From NCBI RefSeq assembly GCF_011193355.1, contig NZ_CP049780.1, forward strand, positions 6,788,634-6,852,633: a DNA stretch of 64,000 bases. The letters are read 5' to 3'. Shown piece after piece: positions 55,170 to 64,000 of the stretch; the first letter of the stretch is position 1; the number at the start of each line of letters is the position of its first letter. The notes beneath the pieces are model-generated. The model searched no databases and was not told the DNA's origin. It was given only the letters and a program-made list of their open reading frames with translations. Origin of the DNA: Streptomyces sp. JB150. Its GTDB lineage: Bacteria; Actinomycetota; Actinomycetes; Streptomycetales; Streptomycetaceae. The position numbers were made by a program, and so were the translations under genes.

Positions 55170-57500
55170 TCACGGCAGTGCGCGGGCCAGGTAGGGCGCC
55201 GTCCGGCTCTTTGGGGCCCGTGCCACCTCGGCGGGCGGGCCCGCGGCCACGATGCGGCCGCCTTCCGCGCCACCGCCGGGACCCAGGTCGATCACCCAGT
55301 CCGCGCCCGCGACCACCGACATGTCGTGCTCGACGACGATCACGGTGTGCCCGGCGTCCACCAGGCCGTGGAGCTGCCGCATCAGCACCTCCACGTCGGC
55401 CGGGTGGAGCCCGGTCGTCGGCTCGTCCAGGAGGTACAGGGTGTGCGCGCGGCGCCCGCGCTGCAGCTCGCTCGCCAGCTTGATGCGCTGCGCCTCCCCG
55501 CCGGACAGCTCGGTCGCGGGCTGCCCGAGCCGCAGGTACCCGAGGCCGACGTCGAGGAGGGTGCGCAGACTGCGGGCCACGGCCGGGGTCCCGGCGAAGA
55601 AGTCCGCCGCCGACTCGACGGTCAGGTCCAGCACCTCGGCGATGTTCCGGCCCCGGTAGGTCACCCCCAGCGTCTCGGCGTTGTAGCGGGCCCCGCCGCA
55701 GTCCGGGCACGGCGTGTACGTGCTCGGCAGGAACAGCAGCTCCACGCTGACGAACCCCTCGCCCTGGCAGGTCTCGCAGCGCCCTCCCGCGACGTTGAAG
55801 GAGAACCGGCCGACGCCGTACCCCCGCTCTCGCGCGGCGTCCGTGGCCGCGAACACCTTGCGCACCACGTCGAACAGTCCGGTGTACGTGGCCAGGTTGG
55901 AGCGCGGGGTGCGGCCGATCGGCTTCTGATCCACCGTCACCAGCCGCCCCACGCCCGGCAGTTCGGCGGTGATCTCCCCGACGAGCGTGGACTTCCCGGA
56001 CCCCGACACACCGGTGACCGCCGTGAACACCCCCAGCGGGAACTCGGCCGTGACGTCGCGCAGGTTGTGCCGGGTGACGGGACCGACCTTCACCTGCCCA
56101 CGGGGGCGCCGTACCGCACGCGCCGCGGGGGGAGAGGAGGCGAAGAGGAAGCGGGCCGTCGCCGACTCATGGACCGCGGCCAGGCCGTCCACCGGGCCGC
56201 TGTACAACACCCGCCCGCCGTGCTCGCCCGCGCGCGGCCCCACGTCCACGACCCAGTCGGCGCACCGCACCACGTCCAGATGGTGCTCCACCACGAACAC
56301 CGAGTTCCCCGCGGCCTTCAGCCGCTCCAGCACCGTGCGCAGGGACTCCGTGTCCGCCGGGTGCAGCCCCGCGGACGGCTCGTCGAGGACGTACACCACC
56401 CCGAACAGCCCCGACCGCAGCTGGGTGGCGAGCCGCAGCCGCTGCAGCTCGCCCGCCGACAGGGTCGGGGTCGCCCGGTCCAGGCTGAGATAGCCCAGAC
56501 CCAGCTCCACGACCGGCGCGATCCGCGCCTTCAGATCGTCGGTGAGCGCCCGCGCGGTCGCGTCCGTCGCCTCCAGCACGTCCGCCAGCTCCGCCAGCGG
56601 CAGCGCCGCCAGCTCCGCGATCGTGCGGCCCGCGAACGTCACCGCCAGCGCCTCCGGACGCAGCCGGCTGCCCCCGCACGCGGGGCACGGCGCGCTGGTC
56701 AGGAACCGCTCCGCCCGGGCCCGCAGCGTGGCGCTCCTGGACTCCGCGAAGGTCTTCATGACATACCGGCGGGCGCTCGTGTACGTGCCCTGGTACGGCC
56801 GCTGGATCCGGTCCGCGTCCCGCACCGGGTGCACGGTGACCACCGGCTGCTCGTCCGTGAACAGGATCCACTCCCGCTGCTCGGCGGGCAGTTCACGCCA
56901 CGGCCGGTCCACGTCGTAGCCCAGCGCGCCGAGGATGTCGCGCAGGTTCTTGCCCTGCCAGGCACCCGGCCACGCGGCGATCGCGCCCTCCCGGATCGAC
57001 AGTGACGGGTCGGGGACCAGCAGTTCCTCGGTCGTACGGTGCACCCGCCCGAGCCCATGACACTCCGGGCACGCCCCCGCCGCCGTGTTCGGCGAGAACG
57101 CGTCCGAGTCCAGCCGCTCGGCTCCCGGCGGGTACTCGCCCGCGCGGGAGAACAGCATCCGCAGCGAGGTGGACAGATGAGTGACCGTGCCGACCGAGGA
57201 CCGCGAGGTGGGCGCCGAGCGCCGCTGCTCCAGCGACACGGCCGGCGGCAGCCCGGTGATCTCCCCGACCTTCGGCGCGCCGACCTGGTGGATCAGCCGG
57301 CGGGCGTACGGGGCGACGGACTCGAAGTAGCGCCGCTGCGCCTCCGCGTAGATCGTGCCGAACGCCAGCGACGACTTCCCGGAGCCCGACACACCCGTGA
57401 ACACCGCCACCACGTCCCGGGGGATGTCGACGTCGACCCCCTTCAGGTTGTGCTCGCGGGCACCGCGGACGCGGACGTACGGGTCGTGCGGGGTGCTCAT
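55170..57500 (-). CDS. Short UvrA paralogue (ABC excinuclease-like, UvrA2/DrrC type)
   Basis: 776 residues, versus ~950 for UvrA. It has both ABC modules: Walker [15 protein letters not shown] and [14 protein letters not shown], signatures [12 protein letters not shown] and [13 protein letters not shown], and zinc CxxC groups ([34 protein letters not shown]). The shorter length suits UvrA2/DrrC types that lack the UvrB-binding domain and are linked to tolerance of DNA-binding drugs. ATG 57500 has GGAG a few bases upstream. Convergent with olsA, 7 bp apart. Confidence 0.9.
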   Translation of the reverse strand: MSTPHDPYVRVRGAREHNLKGVDVDIPRDVVAVFTGVSGSGKSSLAFGTIYAEAQRRYFESVAPYARRLIHQVGAPKVGEITGLPPAVSLEQRRSAPTSRSSVGTVTHLSTSLRMLFSRAGEYPPGAERLDSDAFSPNTAAGACPECHGLGRVHRTTEELLVPDPSLSIREGAIAAWPGAWQGKNLRDILGALGYDVDRPWRELPAEQREWILFTDEQPVVTVHPVRDADRIQRPYQGTYTSARRYVMKTFAESRSATLRARAERFLTSAPCPACGGSRLRPEALAVTFAGRTIAELAALPLAELADVLEATDATARALTDDLKARIAPVVELGLGYLSLDRATPTLSAGELQRLRLATQLRSGLFGVVYVLDEPSAGLHPADTESLRTVLERLKAAGNSVFVVEHHLDVVRCADWVVDVGPRAGEHGGRVLYSGPVDGLAAVHESATARFLFASSPPAARAVRRPRGQVKVGPVTRHNLRDVTAEFPLGVFTAVTGVSGSGKSTLVGEITAELPGVGRLVTVDQKPIGRTPRSNLATYTGLFDVVRKVFAATDAARERGYGVGRFSFNVAGGRCETCQGEGFVSVELLFLPSTYTPCPDCGGARYNAETLGVTYRGRNIAEVLDLTVESAADFFAGTPAVARSLRTLLDVGLGYLRLGQPATELSGGEAQRIKLASELQRGRRAHTLYLLDEPTTGLHPADVEVLMRQLHGLVDAGHTVIVVEHDMSVVAGADWVIDLGPGGGAEGGRIVAAGPPAEVARAPKSRTAPYLARALP

Positions 57501-57565
57501 GCGGGGGTCTCCGTGCGTGCCTGGGGAAGGGGAAGGTGGGGGAAGGGGGGACAAACCCCGCGATT

Positions 57566-58645
57566 CTACGCCGCGCCTTCCCAAGGCGTCGCGCTGTCCC
57601 CAGGCGCTCCACCGTCCCCAGGTGCCCCGCCGTCCCCGTGCGCCGGGGTCAGCCCCGCGATCCGGGCCAGCCGCCGGTAGGAGTCCAGCAGCGCGTCACG
57701 GTCGTACCCGCTGGTCGTGACCAGCACCTCCTGGGCCTCGGTCTCCTTCAGCAACCCCTCCAGCTCCTCGGCGACCTCCTCCTCGGTCCCCGCGAGCTGC
57801 CCGGTGAGCCCGGACTCGTAGAGGCCGCGCTCCTTGCCGGTCATCGTCCGCGCCTCCACGCGCTCGGCGGGCGGCAGCGGCGGGAAGGTGCCGTGGGTGC
57901 GGGAGTACGCCATCGACCAGGCCTCCGGGATCAGCAGCCGCCGGGCTTGCTCACGGGTGGCGGCCACGGCGATCGTGCCGGAGATCACCACGTACGGCTC
58001 GCTCGCCCAGGGCGAGGGACGGAAGTGCGCGCGGTAGCGCTCGACGCCGCGCAGCATCTTCTCCCGGTCGCGCAGGTCGCCGATGACCATCGGCAGGCCC
58101 GCGCGGGCCGCGACGGCCGCCCCCTCGCCCATGGCCAGGACGAACGGCGGCACGGTCAGCCCCTCGGCGGGACGCGCGTGCACGCCCGTGGGGGAGCTCC
58201 CGCGGAACCAGCCCAGCAATTCCGCCAGTTGGGCCTCGAAGTCCTCGGCATCCTCCTTGTCCCGGCCCAGCGCCTTGCGCACCCCGCCGGTGAAGCCGAC
58301 CGAACGGCCCAGACCCATGTCGATCCGGCCGGGGAACAGCGACTCCAGCACGCCGAACTGCTCGGCGACGACGAGCGGCCGGTGGTTGGGCAGCATCACC
58401 CCGCCGGTGCCCACCCGGATGGTCCGGGTGGCGCCCGCCACGGCGGCGGCCAGCACGGTCGGCGCGGAACCGGCGACACCGGGCACGCCGTGGTGCTCCG
58501 ACACCCAGAACCGGTGGTAGCCGAGCCGCTCCGCCTCCCGCGCGAAACGCACGGTGTCGCGCAGCGCCTCGCCGACCGGGTGCCCCTCCCGGGTGCGGGA
58601 GCGGTCGAGCACGGAGAAACGGGTGGAGCTGATCGCGGAACTCAC
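57566..58645 (-). CDS. Luciferase-like (LLM) flavin-dependent oxidoreductase
   Basis: 359 residues, TIM-barrel LLM oxidoreductase ([56 protein letters not shown]). It likely uses FMNH2 or F420; the substrate is unknown. GTG 58645 gives a start before [14 protein letters not shown]; no clear ribosome site. The C-terminus has a short Gly/Asp/Ala/Pro repeat ([14 protein letters not shown]), from a duplicated 18-bp unit. It lies 65 bp upstream of the UvrA-like gene, so it may be in the same transcript. Confidence 0.88.
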   Translation of the reverse strand: MSSAISSTRFSVLDRSRTREGHPVGEALRDTVRFAREAERLGYHRFWVSEHHGVPGVAGSAPTVLAAAVAGATRTIRVGTGGVMLPNHRPLVVAEQFGVLESLFPGRIDMGLGRSVGFTGGVRKALGRDKEDAEDFEAQLAELLGWFRGSSPTGVHARPAEGLTVPPFVLAMGEGAAVAARAGLPMVIGDLRDREKMLRGVERYRAHFRPSPWASEPYVVISGTIAVAATREQARRLLIPEAWSMAYSRTHGTFPPLPPAERVEARTMTGKERGLYESGLTGQLAGTEEEVAEELEGLLKETEAQEVLVTTSGYDRDALLDSYRRLARIAGLTPAHGDGGAPGDGGAPGDSATPWEGAA

Positions 58646-58913
58646 ACCGGGTTCAACGCGTGCGGCCCGCGCGCATTCCCCGGCGGGGCTGCCCCGCCCC
58701 CACTCCCGCACTGCCGGCCTCGCCCTGCCTCAATCGATTGGCATGCGCCTGACGCCCGGCCTACGGTGGCACGCAGGTGCCCGGTGTGCCGGTCACGCGT
58801 TCTTCGTGGTTCAACTCCATGCGGGACCGCTCCTGGTCCTGTCGCCCTGTGGGGGCAGCGCGCAGCCACCCTGACCTCGGGCACCGCACTCCTGCCCGCC
58901 CTAGGGTGGGACT

Positions 58914-59408
58914 GTGACGAACAGCAACAGCAAGGCCCCGCTGGCCGTGTTCGACCTGGACAACACCCTCGCCGACACCGCGCACCGGCAGCGGTTCCTG
59001 GAGCGCAAGCCCCGCGACTGGGACGGCTTCTTCGCCGCCGCGCCGCAGGACCCGCCGCTGCCGGAGGGCGTCGCGCTGGCGCGCGAGAGCGCCCGCGAGT
59101 GCGAGGTGGTCTATCTGACCGGGCGGCCCGAGCGCTGCCGTCGCGACACGCTCGACTGGCTGGCCGGGCACGGGCTGCCCGAGGGGCGGGTGTACATGCG
59201 GCGCGACGACGACCGCCGGCCCGCCCGCTTCACCAAGCTGGCCATCCTGCGCCGCCTCGCCCGCACCCGGGACATCCGGGTCCTCGTGGACGACGACGAG
59301 CTGGTGTGCGCCGACGCTGAGCGGGCCGGATTCACCGTGCTGCGGGCGCGCTGGGCGACCCCGTCCGCCGCGCTGAAGACCGCGCAGGAGCGGGAGGGAC
59401 GGACGTAG
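58914..59408 (+). CDS. HAD-family phosphatase (polynucleotide 3'-phosphatase/acid phosphatase-like)
   Basis: 164 residues. HAD motif I AVFDLDNTLADT, motif II VYLTGRPERCR, a Lys in FTKLAIL, and motif IV VLVDDDELVCADAERAG. The YLTGRPE pattern is typical of the group related to T4 PseT-type phosphatases. GTG 58914 sits 6 bp after TAGGGT, so a leaderless transcript is likely. Substrate unknown. Convergent with dodecin, 28 bp apart. Confidence 0.85.
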   Translation: MTNSNSKAPLAVFDLDNTLADTAHRQRFLERKPRDWDGFFAAAPQDPPLPEGVALARESARECEVVYLTGRPERCRRDTLDWLAGHGLPEGRVYMRRDDDRRPARFTKLAILRRLARTRDIRVLVDDDELVCADAERAGFTVLRARWATPSAALKTAQEREGRT

Positions 59409-59436
59409 CCGCGGTGGCGCGTGGCGGGCCCGCGGG

Positions 59437-59652
59437 TCAGTCCGTGTCCTCCAGGCGGAAGCCCACCTTCAGCCCGACCTGGTAGTGAGCGATCTGCCCG
59501 TCCTCGATCTGGCCCCGGATCTGGGTCACCTCGAACCAGTCGAGGTTCCGCAGCGTCTGCGAGGCCCGGCTGATGCCGTTGCGCACGGCCTGGTCGACGC
59601 CCTCGGGGGAGGTGCCGACGATCTCGGTGACCCGGTAGGTGTGGTTCGACAT
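59437..59652 (-). CDS. Dodecin (flavin-binding dodecameric protein)
   Basis: 71 residues, full dodecin: TYRVTEIVGTSPEGVDQAV, NLDWFEVTQIRG and IAHYQVGLKVGFRLED. Dodecins assemble into hollow shells of twelve that store and protect FMN, riboflavin or CoA-linked flavin. The W in DWFEV stacks on the flavin. ATG 59652 follows AAGGAG by 5 bp. Upstream are 30-31-bp repeats. Confidence 0.9.
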   Translation of the reverse strand: MSNHTYRVTEIVGTSPEGVDQAVRNGISRASQTLRNLDWFEVTQIRGQIEDGQIAHYQVGLKVGFRLEDTD

Positions 59653-59685
59653 GAGTGCTCCTTCTCCTGTGAGGGCCGCGACGCC

Positions 59686-59790
59686 GCGACGGCTGTGACG
59701 CCTCGCGACGGCCCCGAGCCCGCTGTGACGCCTCGCGACGGCCGCCGAACCCGCTGTGACGTCCGCGACGGCTGTGACAGCCGAGGCTGG
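59686..59790. repeat. About 30-bp degenerate repeats upstream of dodecin
   Basis: GCTGTGACG followed by CTCGCGACGG-like sequence recurs about every 30-31 bp (59692, 59722, 59753 and, weaker, 59770). They lie in the 331-bp gap between dodecin and the solute-binding lipoprotein, which otherwise holds only a promoter. Confidence 0.7.
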
Positions 59791-59873
59791 TGTGACGGCC
59801 GTCGCACCCGTCACTCCACCGTGCCCCAAGCCGGGACGGTCCGCGAGGCGTCGGGCTCCCGTGCCCGTATCCC

Positions 59874-59902
59874 TTGACCTCCGCATTGGTCCATACCAAA
59901 AT
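59874..59902 (+). promoter_or_regulatory. Promoter with an overlapping inverted-repeat operator
   Basis: TTGACC (59874-59879) and CAAAAT (59897-59902), 17 bp apart, form a promoter for the solute-binding protein. TTGGTCCATACCAA (59886-59899), a perfect 5-bp-arm inverted repeat that resembles GntR/DasR-type TGGTnnnnACCA sites, covers the -10 region. Confidence 0.6.
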
Positions 59903-59983
59903 CCAGCACACCCGTACGAGCCCTCGGCTCGTCCCCCCACGTCGGGCCTCCCTCCCCTGTCCCCAGACAGAACAGGACCCCTC

Positions 59984-61252
59984 GTGAGACGTCGCCGCCT
60001 GCTCGCCCTCTGCTGTGCCCTGACCGCCTCGCTCGTCACCGGCTGCGGTGTCCTGCCGGGGGACGACGGGCCGCGCCGGCGCACCGTCACCGTCTGGCTG
60101 ATGCAGAACAGCGCCTCGAAGGAGTTCCTGGACCGCTTCACGGATAACTTCGAGCGCACCCACACCGGCCTCGACCTGGACATCCGCATCCAGGAGTGGA
60201 CCGGCATCGGCGACAAGGTGCACGCCGCGCTGGAGTCCGGCGCCGCGGACGCGCCCGACGTGATCGAGGTCGGCAACACGCAGATCTCGCAGTACATCGA
60301 GGGCGGGGGACTGCTCGACCTGACCCTGGAGTCGATGCGGGACTGGGGCATGGACGACTGGCTGCCCGGCCTCGCCGAACCGGGGCGCCAGCTCTCCGCG
60401 CAGTACGGCATCCCCTGGTACGCCGCCAACCGCGTCGTCGTCTACCGCAAGGACCTCTTCGAGCAGGCCGGCGTCACCGCCCCGCCGAAGACCCGCGAGG
60501 AGTGGCTGGAGATCACCGAGGAACTGAACTCCGGCGGCACCCAGGGCATCTACCTCGCCGGACAGGACTGGTACACGCTCGCCGGGTTCGTCTGGGACGA
60601 GGGCGGCGACCTGGCCGAGGAGAACGGCGGCACCTGGCGCGGCAGCCTCGACACCCCGGCCGCCCTGCGCGGCATGGACTTCTACCGCCGCCTCCAGGCC
60701 CTCGGCGACGGCCCCGCCGACGCCGACGAGGAACACCCGCCGCAGGCCGGGGTGTTCGCCCGGGGACAGGTCGCCCAGATCGTCGCGGTGCCGGGCCTGG
60801 CCCGGGCCGTCGTGCGGCAGAACCCGGAACTGGAGGGCAAGCTGGGCTTCTTCCCCGTGCCCGGCAAGAACGCCGGCAAGCCCGGCGCCGTCTTCACCGG
60901 CGGCTCCGACCTCGTCGTCCCCCGCAACACCGACGTCCGCGACGGAGCCGTCGCCGTGGTCGAGGCCCTCACCGGCGCCGAGTGGAACACCGAACTCGCC
61001 CGCACCATGGACTACGTGCCCAACAAGACGACCCTGGCTGACGCGGTCGCGGGCGAGGAGGGCGTCGCCGCCATGGCCGCGGGCGCGGCACGGGGCCGGG
61101 CGACGCCCAGCACCCCCGAGTGGGCGAACGTCGAGGCGGACAACCCGATCAAGGAGTACATGACGAACGTGCTCACCGGCGCCGACCCGGCGACCGAGGC
61201 CCGCCGCGCCTCACGCCGCATCACGCAGGCACTGGCGGCACCGGAGAGCTGA
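59984..61252 (+). CDS. Sugar ABC transporter solute-binding lipoprotein
   Basis: 422 residues from GTG 59984. RRRR basic start, hydrophobic segment and lipobox LVTGC (Cys about residue 22) mark a lipoprotein. The body is an extracellular solute-binding protein (family 1): VTVWLMQNSASKEFLD, GIPWYAANRVVVYRKDLFEQAG, GVFARGQVAQIVAVPG. It would bind an oligosaccharide for an ABC importer, but no permease gene follows: the next gene is convergent egtD, 15 bp away. An operator on its promoter suggests sugar-linked control. Confidence 0.9.
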   Translation: MRRRRLLALCCALTASLVTGCGVLPGDDGPRRRTVTVWLMQNSASKEFLDRFTDNFERTHTGLDLDIRIQEWTGIGDKVHAALESGAADAPDVIEVGNTQISQYIEGGGLLDLTLESMRDWGMDDWLPGLAEPGRQLSAQYGIPWYAANRVVVYRKDLFEQAGVTAPPKTREEWLEITEELNSGGTQGIYLAGQDWYTLAGFVWDEGGDLAEENGGTWRGSLDTPAALRGMDFYRRLQALGDGPADADEEHPPQAGVFARGQVAQIVAVPGLARAVVRQNPELEGKLGFFPVPGKNAGKPGAVFTGGSDLVVPRNTDVRDGAVAVVEALTGAEWNTELARTMDYVPNKTTLADAVAGEEGVAAMAAGAARGRATPSTPEWANVEADNPIKEYMTNVLTGADPATEARRASRRITQALAAPES

Positions 61253-61267
61253 CTCCGCCCGCCGCTG

Positions 61268-62230
61268 CTACGGCACGACGCTCAGCGACAGCGCGAAACG
61301 TCCCTCGCCGTCCGTCCACCAGTGGGCCGGCCGCAACCCGGCGGCGGCCAGTTCCGCCCACACCCCTTCCTGCCGGAACTTCGCCGACACCTCGGTGCGC
61401 AGTTCCTCGCCCGCCGCGAACTCCACGGCCAGGTCGAGGCCGGGGATCTTCACGGTCTGCTCCGTGCGGGACCGCAGCCGCATCTCGATCCACTCGCGCT
61501 CGGCGTCCCACAGCGCCACGTGGTCGAAGGCACCCGGTTCGAAGTCGGCGCCCAGCTCGCGGTTGACGACGGCGAGGACGTTCCGGTTGAACGCGGCCGT
61601 CACCCCCGCCGCGTCGTCGTACGCGCGCACCAGCACCTCCTCGTCCTTCACCAGGTCGGTGCCCAGCAGCAGCGCGTCCCCTGGGGCGAGCAGGGCGCGC
61701 ACCGAGGACAGGAACGCCGCCCGCTCGGCGGGCAGCAGATTGCCGATCGTGCCGCCGAGGAACACCAGCAGCCGCGGCCCCGGCGTGTCCGGCAGTTCCA
61801 GCCGGGCGGTGAAGTCGGCGATCAGCGCGTGCACGGACAGGCCGGGCCGCTCCGCGACGAGCGCCCGCCCGGCCTGGGTGAGGGCGCTCTCGCTGACGTC
61901 GACCGGCACGTACAGGCGCAGGCCGCCGAACGCGTCGAGCAGATGCCGGGTCTTGTCGGAGGACCCGGAGCCCAGCTCGACGAGGGTGCGGGCGCCGGTC
62001 GCGGCGGCGATGTCGGCGGCGCGGGAGACCAGGATCTCCCGTTCGGCGCGCGTCGGGTAGTACTCGGGCAGCTCGGTGATCTTCTCGAACAGCTCGCTGC
62101 CGTGCGCGTCGTAGAACCACTTCGGCGGGAGCGTCTTGGGCGTGGCGGTGAGGCCGTGCAGGACGTCGGCGCGCAGGGCGGCCTCGGTGGCGTCCTCGGG
62201 GAGGGTGCGGGTGAGGTGGAACGGGCTCAC
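61268..62230 (-). CDS. egtD: L-histidine N-alpha-methyltransferase (ergothioneine)
   Basis: 320 residues. PKTLPPKWFYDAHGSELFEKITELPEYYPTRAERE is the EgtD N-terminal signature (about residues 34-68); SAM site ELGSGSSDKTRHLLDA; and FLGGTIGNLLP. The last part (AREW-type segment DAEREWIEMRL, and KFRQEGVWAELAAAGL) also fits. It trimethylates histidine to hercynine. GTG 62230 overlaps the egtC stop (GTGA) and follows AAGGAG. Last gene of egtBCD here. Confidence 0.95.
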   Translation of the reverse strand: MSPFHLTRTLPEDATEAALRADVLHGLTATPKTLPPKWFYDAHGSELFEKITELPEYYPTRAEREILVSRAADIAAATGARTLVELGSGSSDKTRHLLDAFGGLRLYVPVDVSESALTQAGRALVAERPGLSVHALIADFTARLELPDTPGPRLLVFLGGTIGNLLPAERAAFLSSVRALLAPGDALLLGTDLVKDEEVLVRAYDDAAGVTAAFNRNVLAVVNRELGADFEPGAFDHVALWDAEREWIEMRLRSRTEQTVKIPGLDLAVEFAAGEELRTEVSAKFRQEGVWAELAAAGLRPAHWWTDGEGRFALSLSVVP

Positions 62231-63018
62231 GTGCGGGGCTCCTTCGGTGGTGCGGGGGCTGGGGCGTGGCTCGGCTCCTTGAGCGGGGCGAGGCGCACCT
62301 CGGTGGGGCTCGCGGTGACCAGCGTGCGGTCCGGGACCTCGGCCCAGCGTGGATCGTCGTCGTACGGCTCCGACGCCACCACCGCGCCGCCGCCCGGGCG
62401 GACCAGGTACCACAGGGTGTCGCCCCAGGTGGTGGCGGTGACGGTGGAGCCGTCGGTGAGCAGCAGGTTCAGGCGGGAGCCGGGGGCCGCCGCGGCGACC
62501 TCCGGGACGGTGTCGGCGAGCGCGCGGCCCGGATCGTCCCCGGCGCGCAGCCGGGCCAGGACCAGCGCCCAGACCAGCGCGGAGTCGTTGCGGGCCTCCA
62601 GCGAAAGCAGGTCCCGCGGCGGCAGGCTCCGGGACAGCCCGGCCAGGGAGCCCGGCCAGCCCGCCACCGCGCCGTTGTGGCTGAACAGCCACCGGCCCGA
62701 GGCGTACGGCGCCGCCGCGGCCTCGGCGTCCGCGCCGGCGAGCGTCGCGTCCCGCACCGCGGCGAGCAGCGCCCCGGTGCGCACGACCCGCGCCAGGTCG
62801 GCGAAGGACTGGTCGGCCCAGATGGGCCCGGCGCGCCGGTAGCGGGCCGGCACCGGGTCGCCGTCGGCGTACCAGCCGACCCCGAAGCCGTCGGCGTTCA
62901 CCGTCCCGTGGCGCTGGTGGCGCGGCGCCCACGACTGGCGGTACAGCGCGTGGGGCGGCGCCACCAGCAGGGCGCCGACCGGCTCGGCGGGCCCCACGTA
63001 GGCCAGGTGACGGCACAT
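62227..63018 (-). CDS. egtC: Ergothioneine biosynthesis gamma-glutamyl hydrolase EgtC
   Basis: 263 residues, class II amidotransferase-like. MCRHLAYVG exposes Cys2 as the nucleophile after Met removal; NADGFGVGWY and LFSHNGAVAGW complete the site. It removes the glutamate from the gamma-glutamyl-cysteinyl-hercynine sulfoxide intermediate. ATG 63018 overlaps the egtB stop by 1 bp. The C-terminal ~15 residues are Pro/Ala-rich. Confidence 0.93.
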   Translation of the reverse strand: MCRHLAYVGPAEPVGALLVAPPHALYRQSWAPRHQRHGTVNADGFGVGWYADGDPVPARYRRAGPIWADQSFADLARVVRTGALLAAVRDATLAGADAEAAAAPYASGRWLFSHNGAVAGWPGSLAGLSRSLPPRDLLSLEARNDSALVWALVLARLRAGDDPGRALADTVPEVAAAAPGSRLNLLLTDGSTVTATTWGDTLWYLVRPGGGAVVASEPYDDDPRWAEVPDRTLVTASPTEVRLAPLKEPSHAPAPAPPKEPRT

Positions 63019-64000
63019 CAGGCGTCCTGCGAGCGGGCCGTGCGGAAGCCGGAGAAGATCTGCCGCCGGATCGGATAGTCCCAGTTGCGGAAGGTGCCCC
63101 GGCAGGCCACCGGGTCCACGGCGAACGAACCGCCGCGCAGCACCTTGTGGTCCGGCCCGAAGAACACCTCCGAGTACTCCTTGTACGGGAACGCCCGGAA
63201 ACCCGGGTACGGCAGGAAGTCGCTCGCCGTCCACTCCCACACGTCACCGATCAACTGCCGTACGCCGAGCGGCGACTCACCGGCCGGATAGCTCCCGGCG
63301 GGCGCGGGGCGCAGATGCCGCTGGCCGAGGTTGGCGTGCTCGGGCCCGGGGTCGGCGTCGCCCCACGGATAGCGCCGGGAGCGGCCGGTCGCCGGGTCGA
63401 AGCGGGCCGCCTTCTCCCACTCGGCCTCGGTCGGCAGCCGCCGTCCGGCCCAGCGGGCGTACGCGTCCGCCTCGTACCAGCACACGTGCAGCACCGGCTC
63501 GTCCGGCGGCACCACCTCGGTCACCCCGAACCGGCGGCGCAGCCACTGCCCGCCGTCCCGGCGCCAGTACAGCGGCGCGGTGATCGAGTTCCTGCGGATG
63601 TGCGCCCAGCCCTCGGCGGTCCACCAGCGTGGGTCGTCGTAGCCGCCGTCCTCGATGAACGCCTGGTAGGCGGCGTTCGTCACCGGCGTGGTGTCGATGA
63701 AGAAGGGCGGTATCTCGCGGCGGTGCGCGGGCCGTTCGTTGTCCAGTGCCCACGGCTCGGCGGAGGTGCCCATGGTGAACGGGCCGCCGGGCACGAGGAC
63801 TTCGGCCGGTCCGGTGAACAGGGGGAGCGGCTCCGGGTCCGGGGCGGCGAGCACCTGCGGTCCCCTGCGCAGCTGATGGGTGATCAGCATGGTCTCGTCG
63901 TGCTGCTGTTCGTGCTGCGCGACCATGCCGAACGCGAACCCCGCCTCGGTGAGCCGGGTGCCGTGGAAGGCGGTGCCCTCCAGCACGTCCAGGACCCGGC
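63018..64000 (-). CDS. egtB: Ergothioneine sulfoxide synthase EgtB, partial (N-terminus beyond the window)
   Basis: About 326 residues are visible, the C-terminal part of a ~430-residue protein. HEQQHDETM holds two of the three iron-binding histidines. The large FGE/sulfatase-modifying-like domain has VPGGPFTMGT, RRLPTEAEWEKAARF, DVWEWTASDFLPYPGF and LRGGSFAVDP. EgtB joins gamma-glutamyl-cysteine to hercynine with O2. The frame remains open at the window edge (coding for RVLDVLEGT), so the start lies outside. egtA probably precedes it. Confidence 0.93.
   Translation of the reverse strand, partial: RVLDVLEGTAFHGTRLTEAGFAFGMVAQHEQQHDETMLITHQLRRGPQVLAAPDPEPLPLFTGPAEVLVPGGPFTMGTSAEPWALDNERPAHRREIPPFFIDTTPVTNAAYQAFIEDGGYDDPRWWTAEGWAHIRRNSITAPLYWRRDGGQWLRRRFGVTEVVPPDEPVLHVCWYEADAYARWAGRRLPTEAEWEKAARFDPATGRSRRYPWGDADPGPEHANLGQRHLRPAPAGSYPAGESPLGVRQLIGDVWEWTASDFLPYPGFRAFPYKEYSEVFFGPDHKVLRGGSFAVDPVACRGTFRNWDYPIRRQIFSGFRTARSQDA

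Noticed and set aside
58731..58740. CAATCGATTG palindrome as operator
   Set aside because: Ten bases only, single copy, and not near a clear promoter.
58761..58820. 19-codon minus-strand frame with AGGAG before the ATG, upstream of the LLM oxidoreductase
   Set aside because: Considered as a leader peptide, but there is no run of regulatory codons and no attenuator hairpin; left as unproven.

Overview
The window is chromosomal DNA of a Streptomyces species. The evidence is very high GC with GC-rich third codon positions, frequent GTG starts, ATGA/GTGA-type gene overlaps, several apparently leaderless genes, and typical actinomycete families (Rpf, SpoIIE-type phosphatases, MarR and LysR regulators, a class F sortase, ergothioneine genes). 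From memory, gene content and order match the S. coelicolor segment from about SCO0911 (egtB) to SCO0974 (rpfD), in reverse order here. No search was run, so this synteny is recollection and inference. No tRNA, rRNA, CRISPR array, prophage or large biosynthetic cluster was seen.

Layout. 0.3-6.6 kb: resuscitation-promoting factor/M23 hydrolase, a DMT-type membrane protein with a repetitive tail, an FhuF-like Fe-S protein, and glgA-glgC for glycogen metabolism. 6.6-15.9 kb: an inverted-repeat (MITE-like) element, an unusual SDR with a zinc ribbon, a conserved-looking 57-residue peptide gene, a GNAT acetyltransferase, an amidase, a secreted pectate lyase, a BrkB-type membrane protein, a 2H phosphoesterase and a frameshifted gene of unknown function. 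16-21.4 kb: a secreted M4 metalloprotease with a beta-rich C-terminal region, a MarR/tautomerase divergent pair next to an IS21 transposase relic, a small membrane protein and a NIPSNAP protein. 21.5-24.6 kb: a three-gene operon for non-phosphorylative L-fucose breakdown.

24.7-38.9 kb: a lipase-maturation-factor protein, two SpoIIE-type phosphatases, a Nei-type glycosylase, an ECF sigma factor and a zinc-finger anti-sigma factor, a CapA-family lipoprotein gene broken by a 16-bp tandem duplication, a MarR/hydrolase pair with two matching operators, an amino-acid permease with a universal stress protein, and a polysaccharide deacetylase. 38.9-43.7 kb (cell envelope): a class F sortase divergent from a Gly/Asn-rich anchored protein, a DUF4239 protein with a Pro-rich protein, and a lipoprotein. 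44-47.5 kb: a methyltransferase overlapping the c-di-GMP enzyme RmdA, then a SnoaL-like protein. 47.5-52.3 kb: a five-copy 80-bp tandem array, a LysR regulator and a divergent sdhCAB operon. 52.4-64 kb: an unrecognised 341-residue protein, an olsB-olsA ornithine-lipid pair, a short UvrA paralogue, a luciferase-like oxidoreductase, a HAD phosphatase, dodecin, a sugar-binding lipoprotein with an operator on its promoter, and the egtB-egtC-egtD ergothioneine operon, with egtB running off the right edge.

Most genes look like stable core or semi-core functions in short operons. The signs of change are two frameshifted genes, the IS21 relic, the MITE-like element with its short relative near 35.8 kb, and several tandem repeats. 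I did not find a clearly new multi-gene system. The best leads are the Tyr-less zinc-ribbon SDR, the 57-residue peptide, the sortase/Gly-rich pair, and the unrecognised genes beside the sigma/anti-sigma genes and the ornithine-lipid genes.
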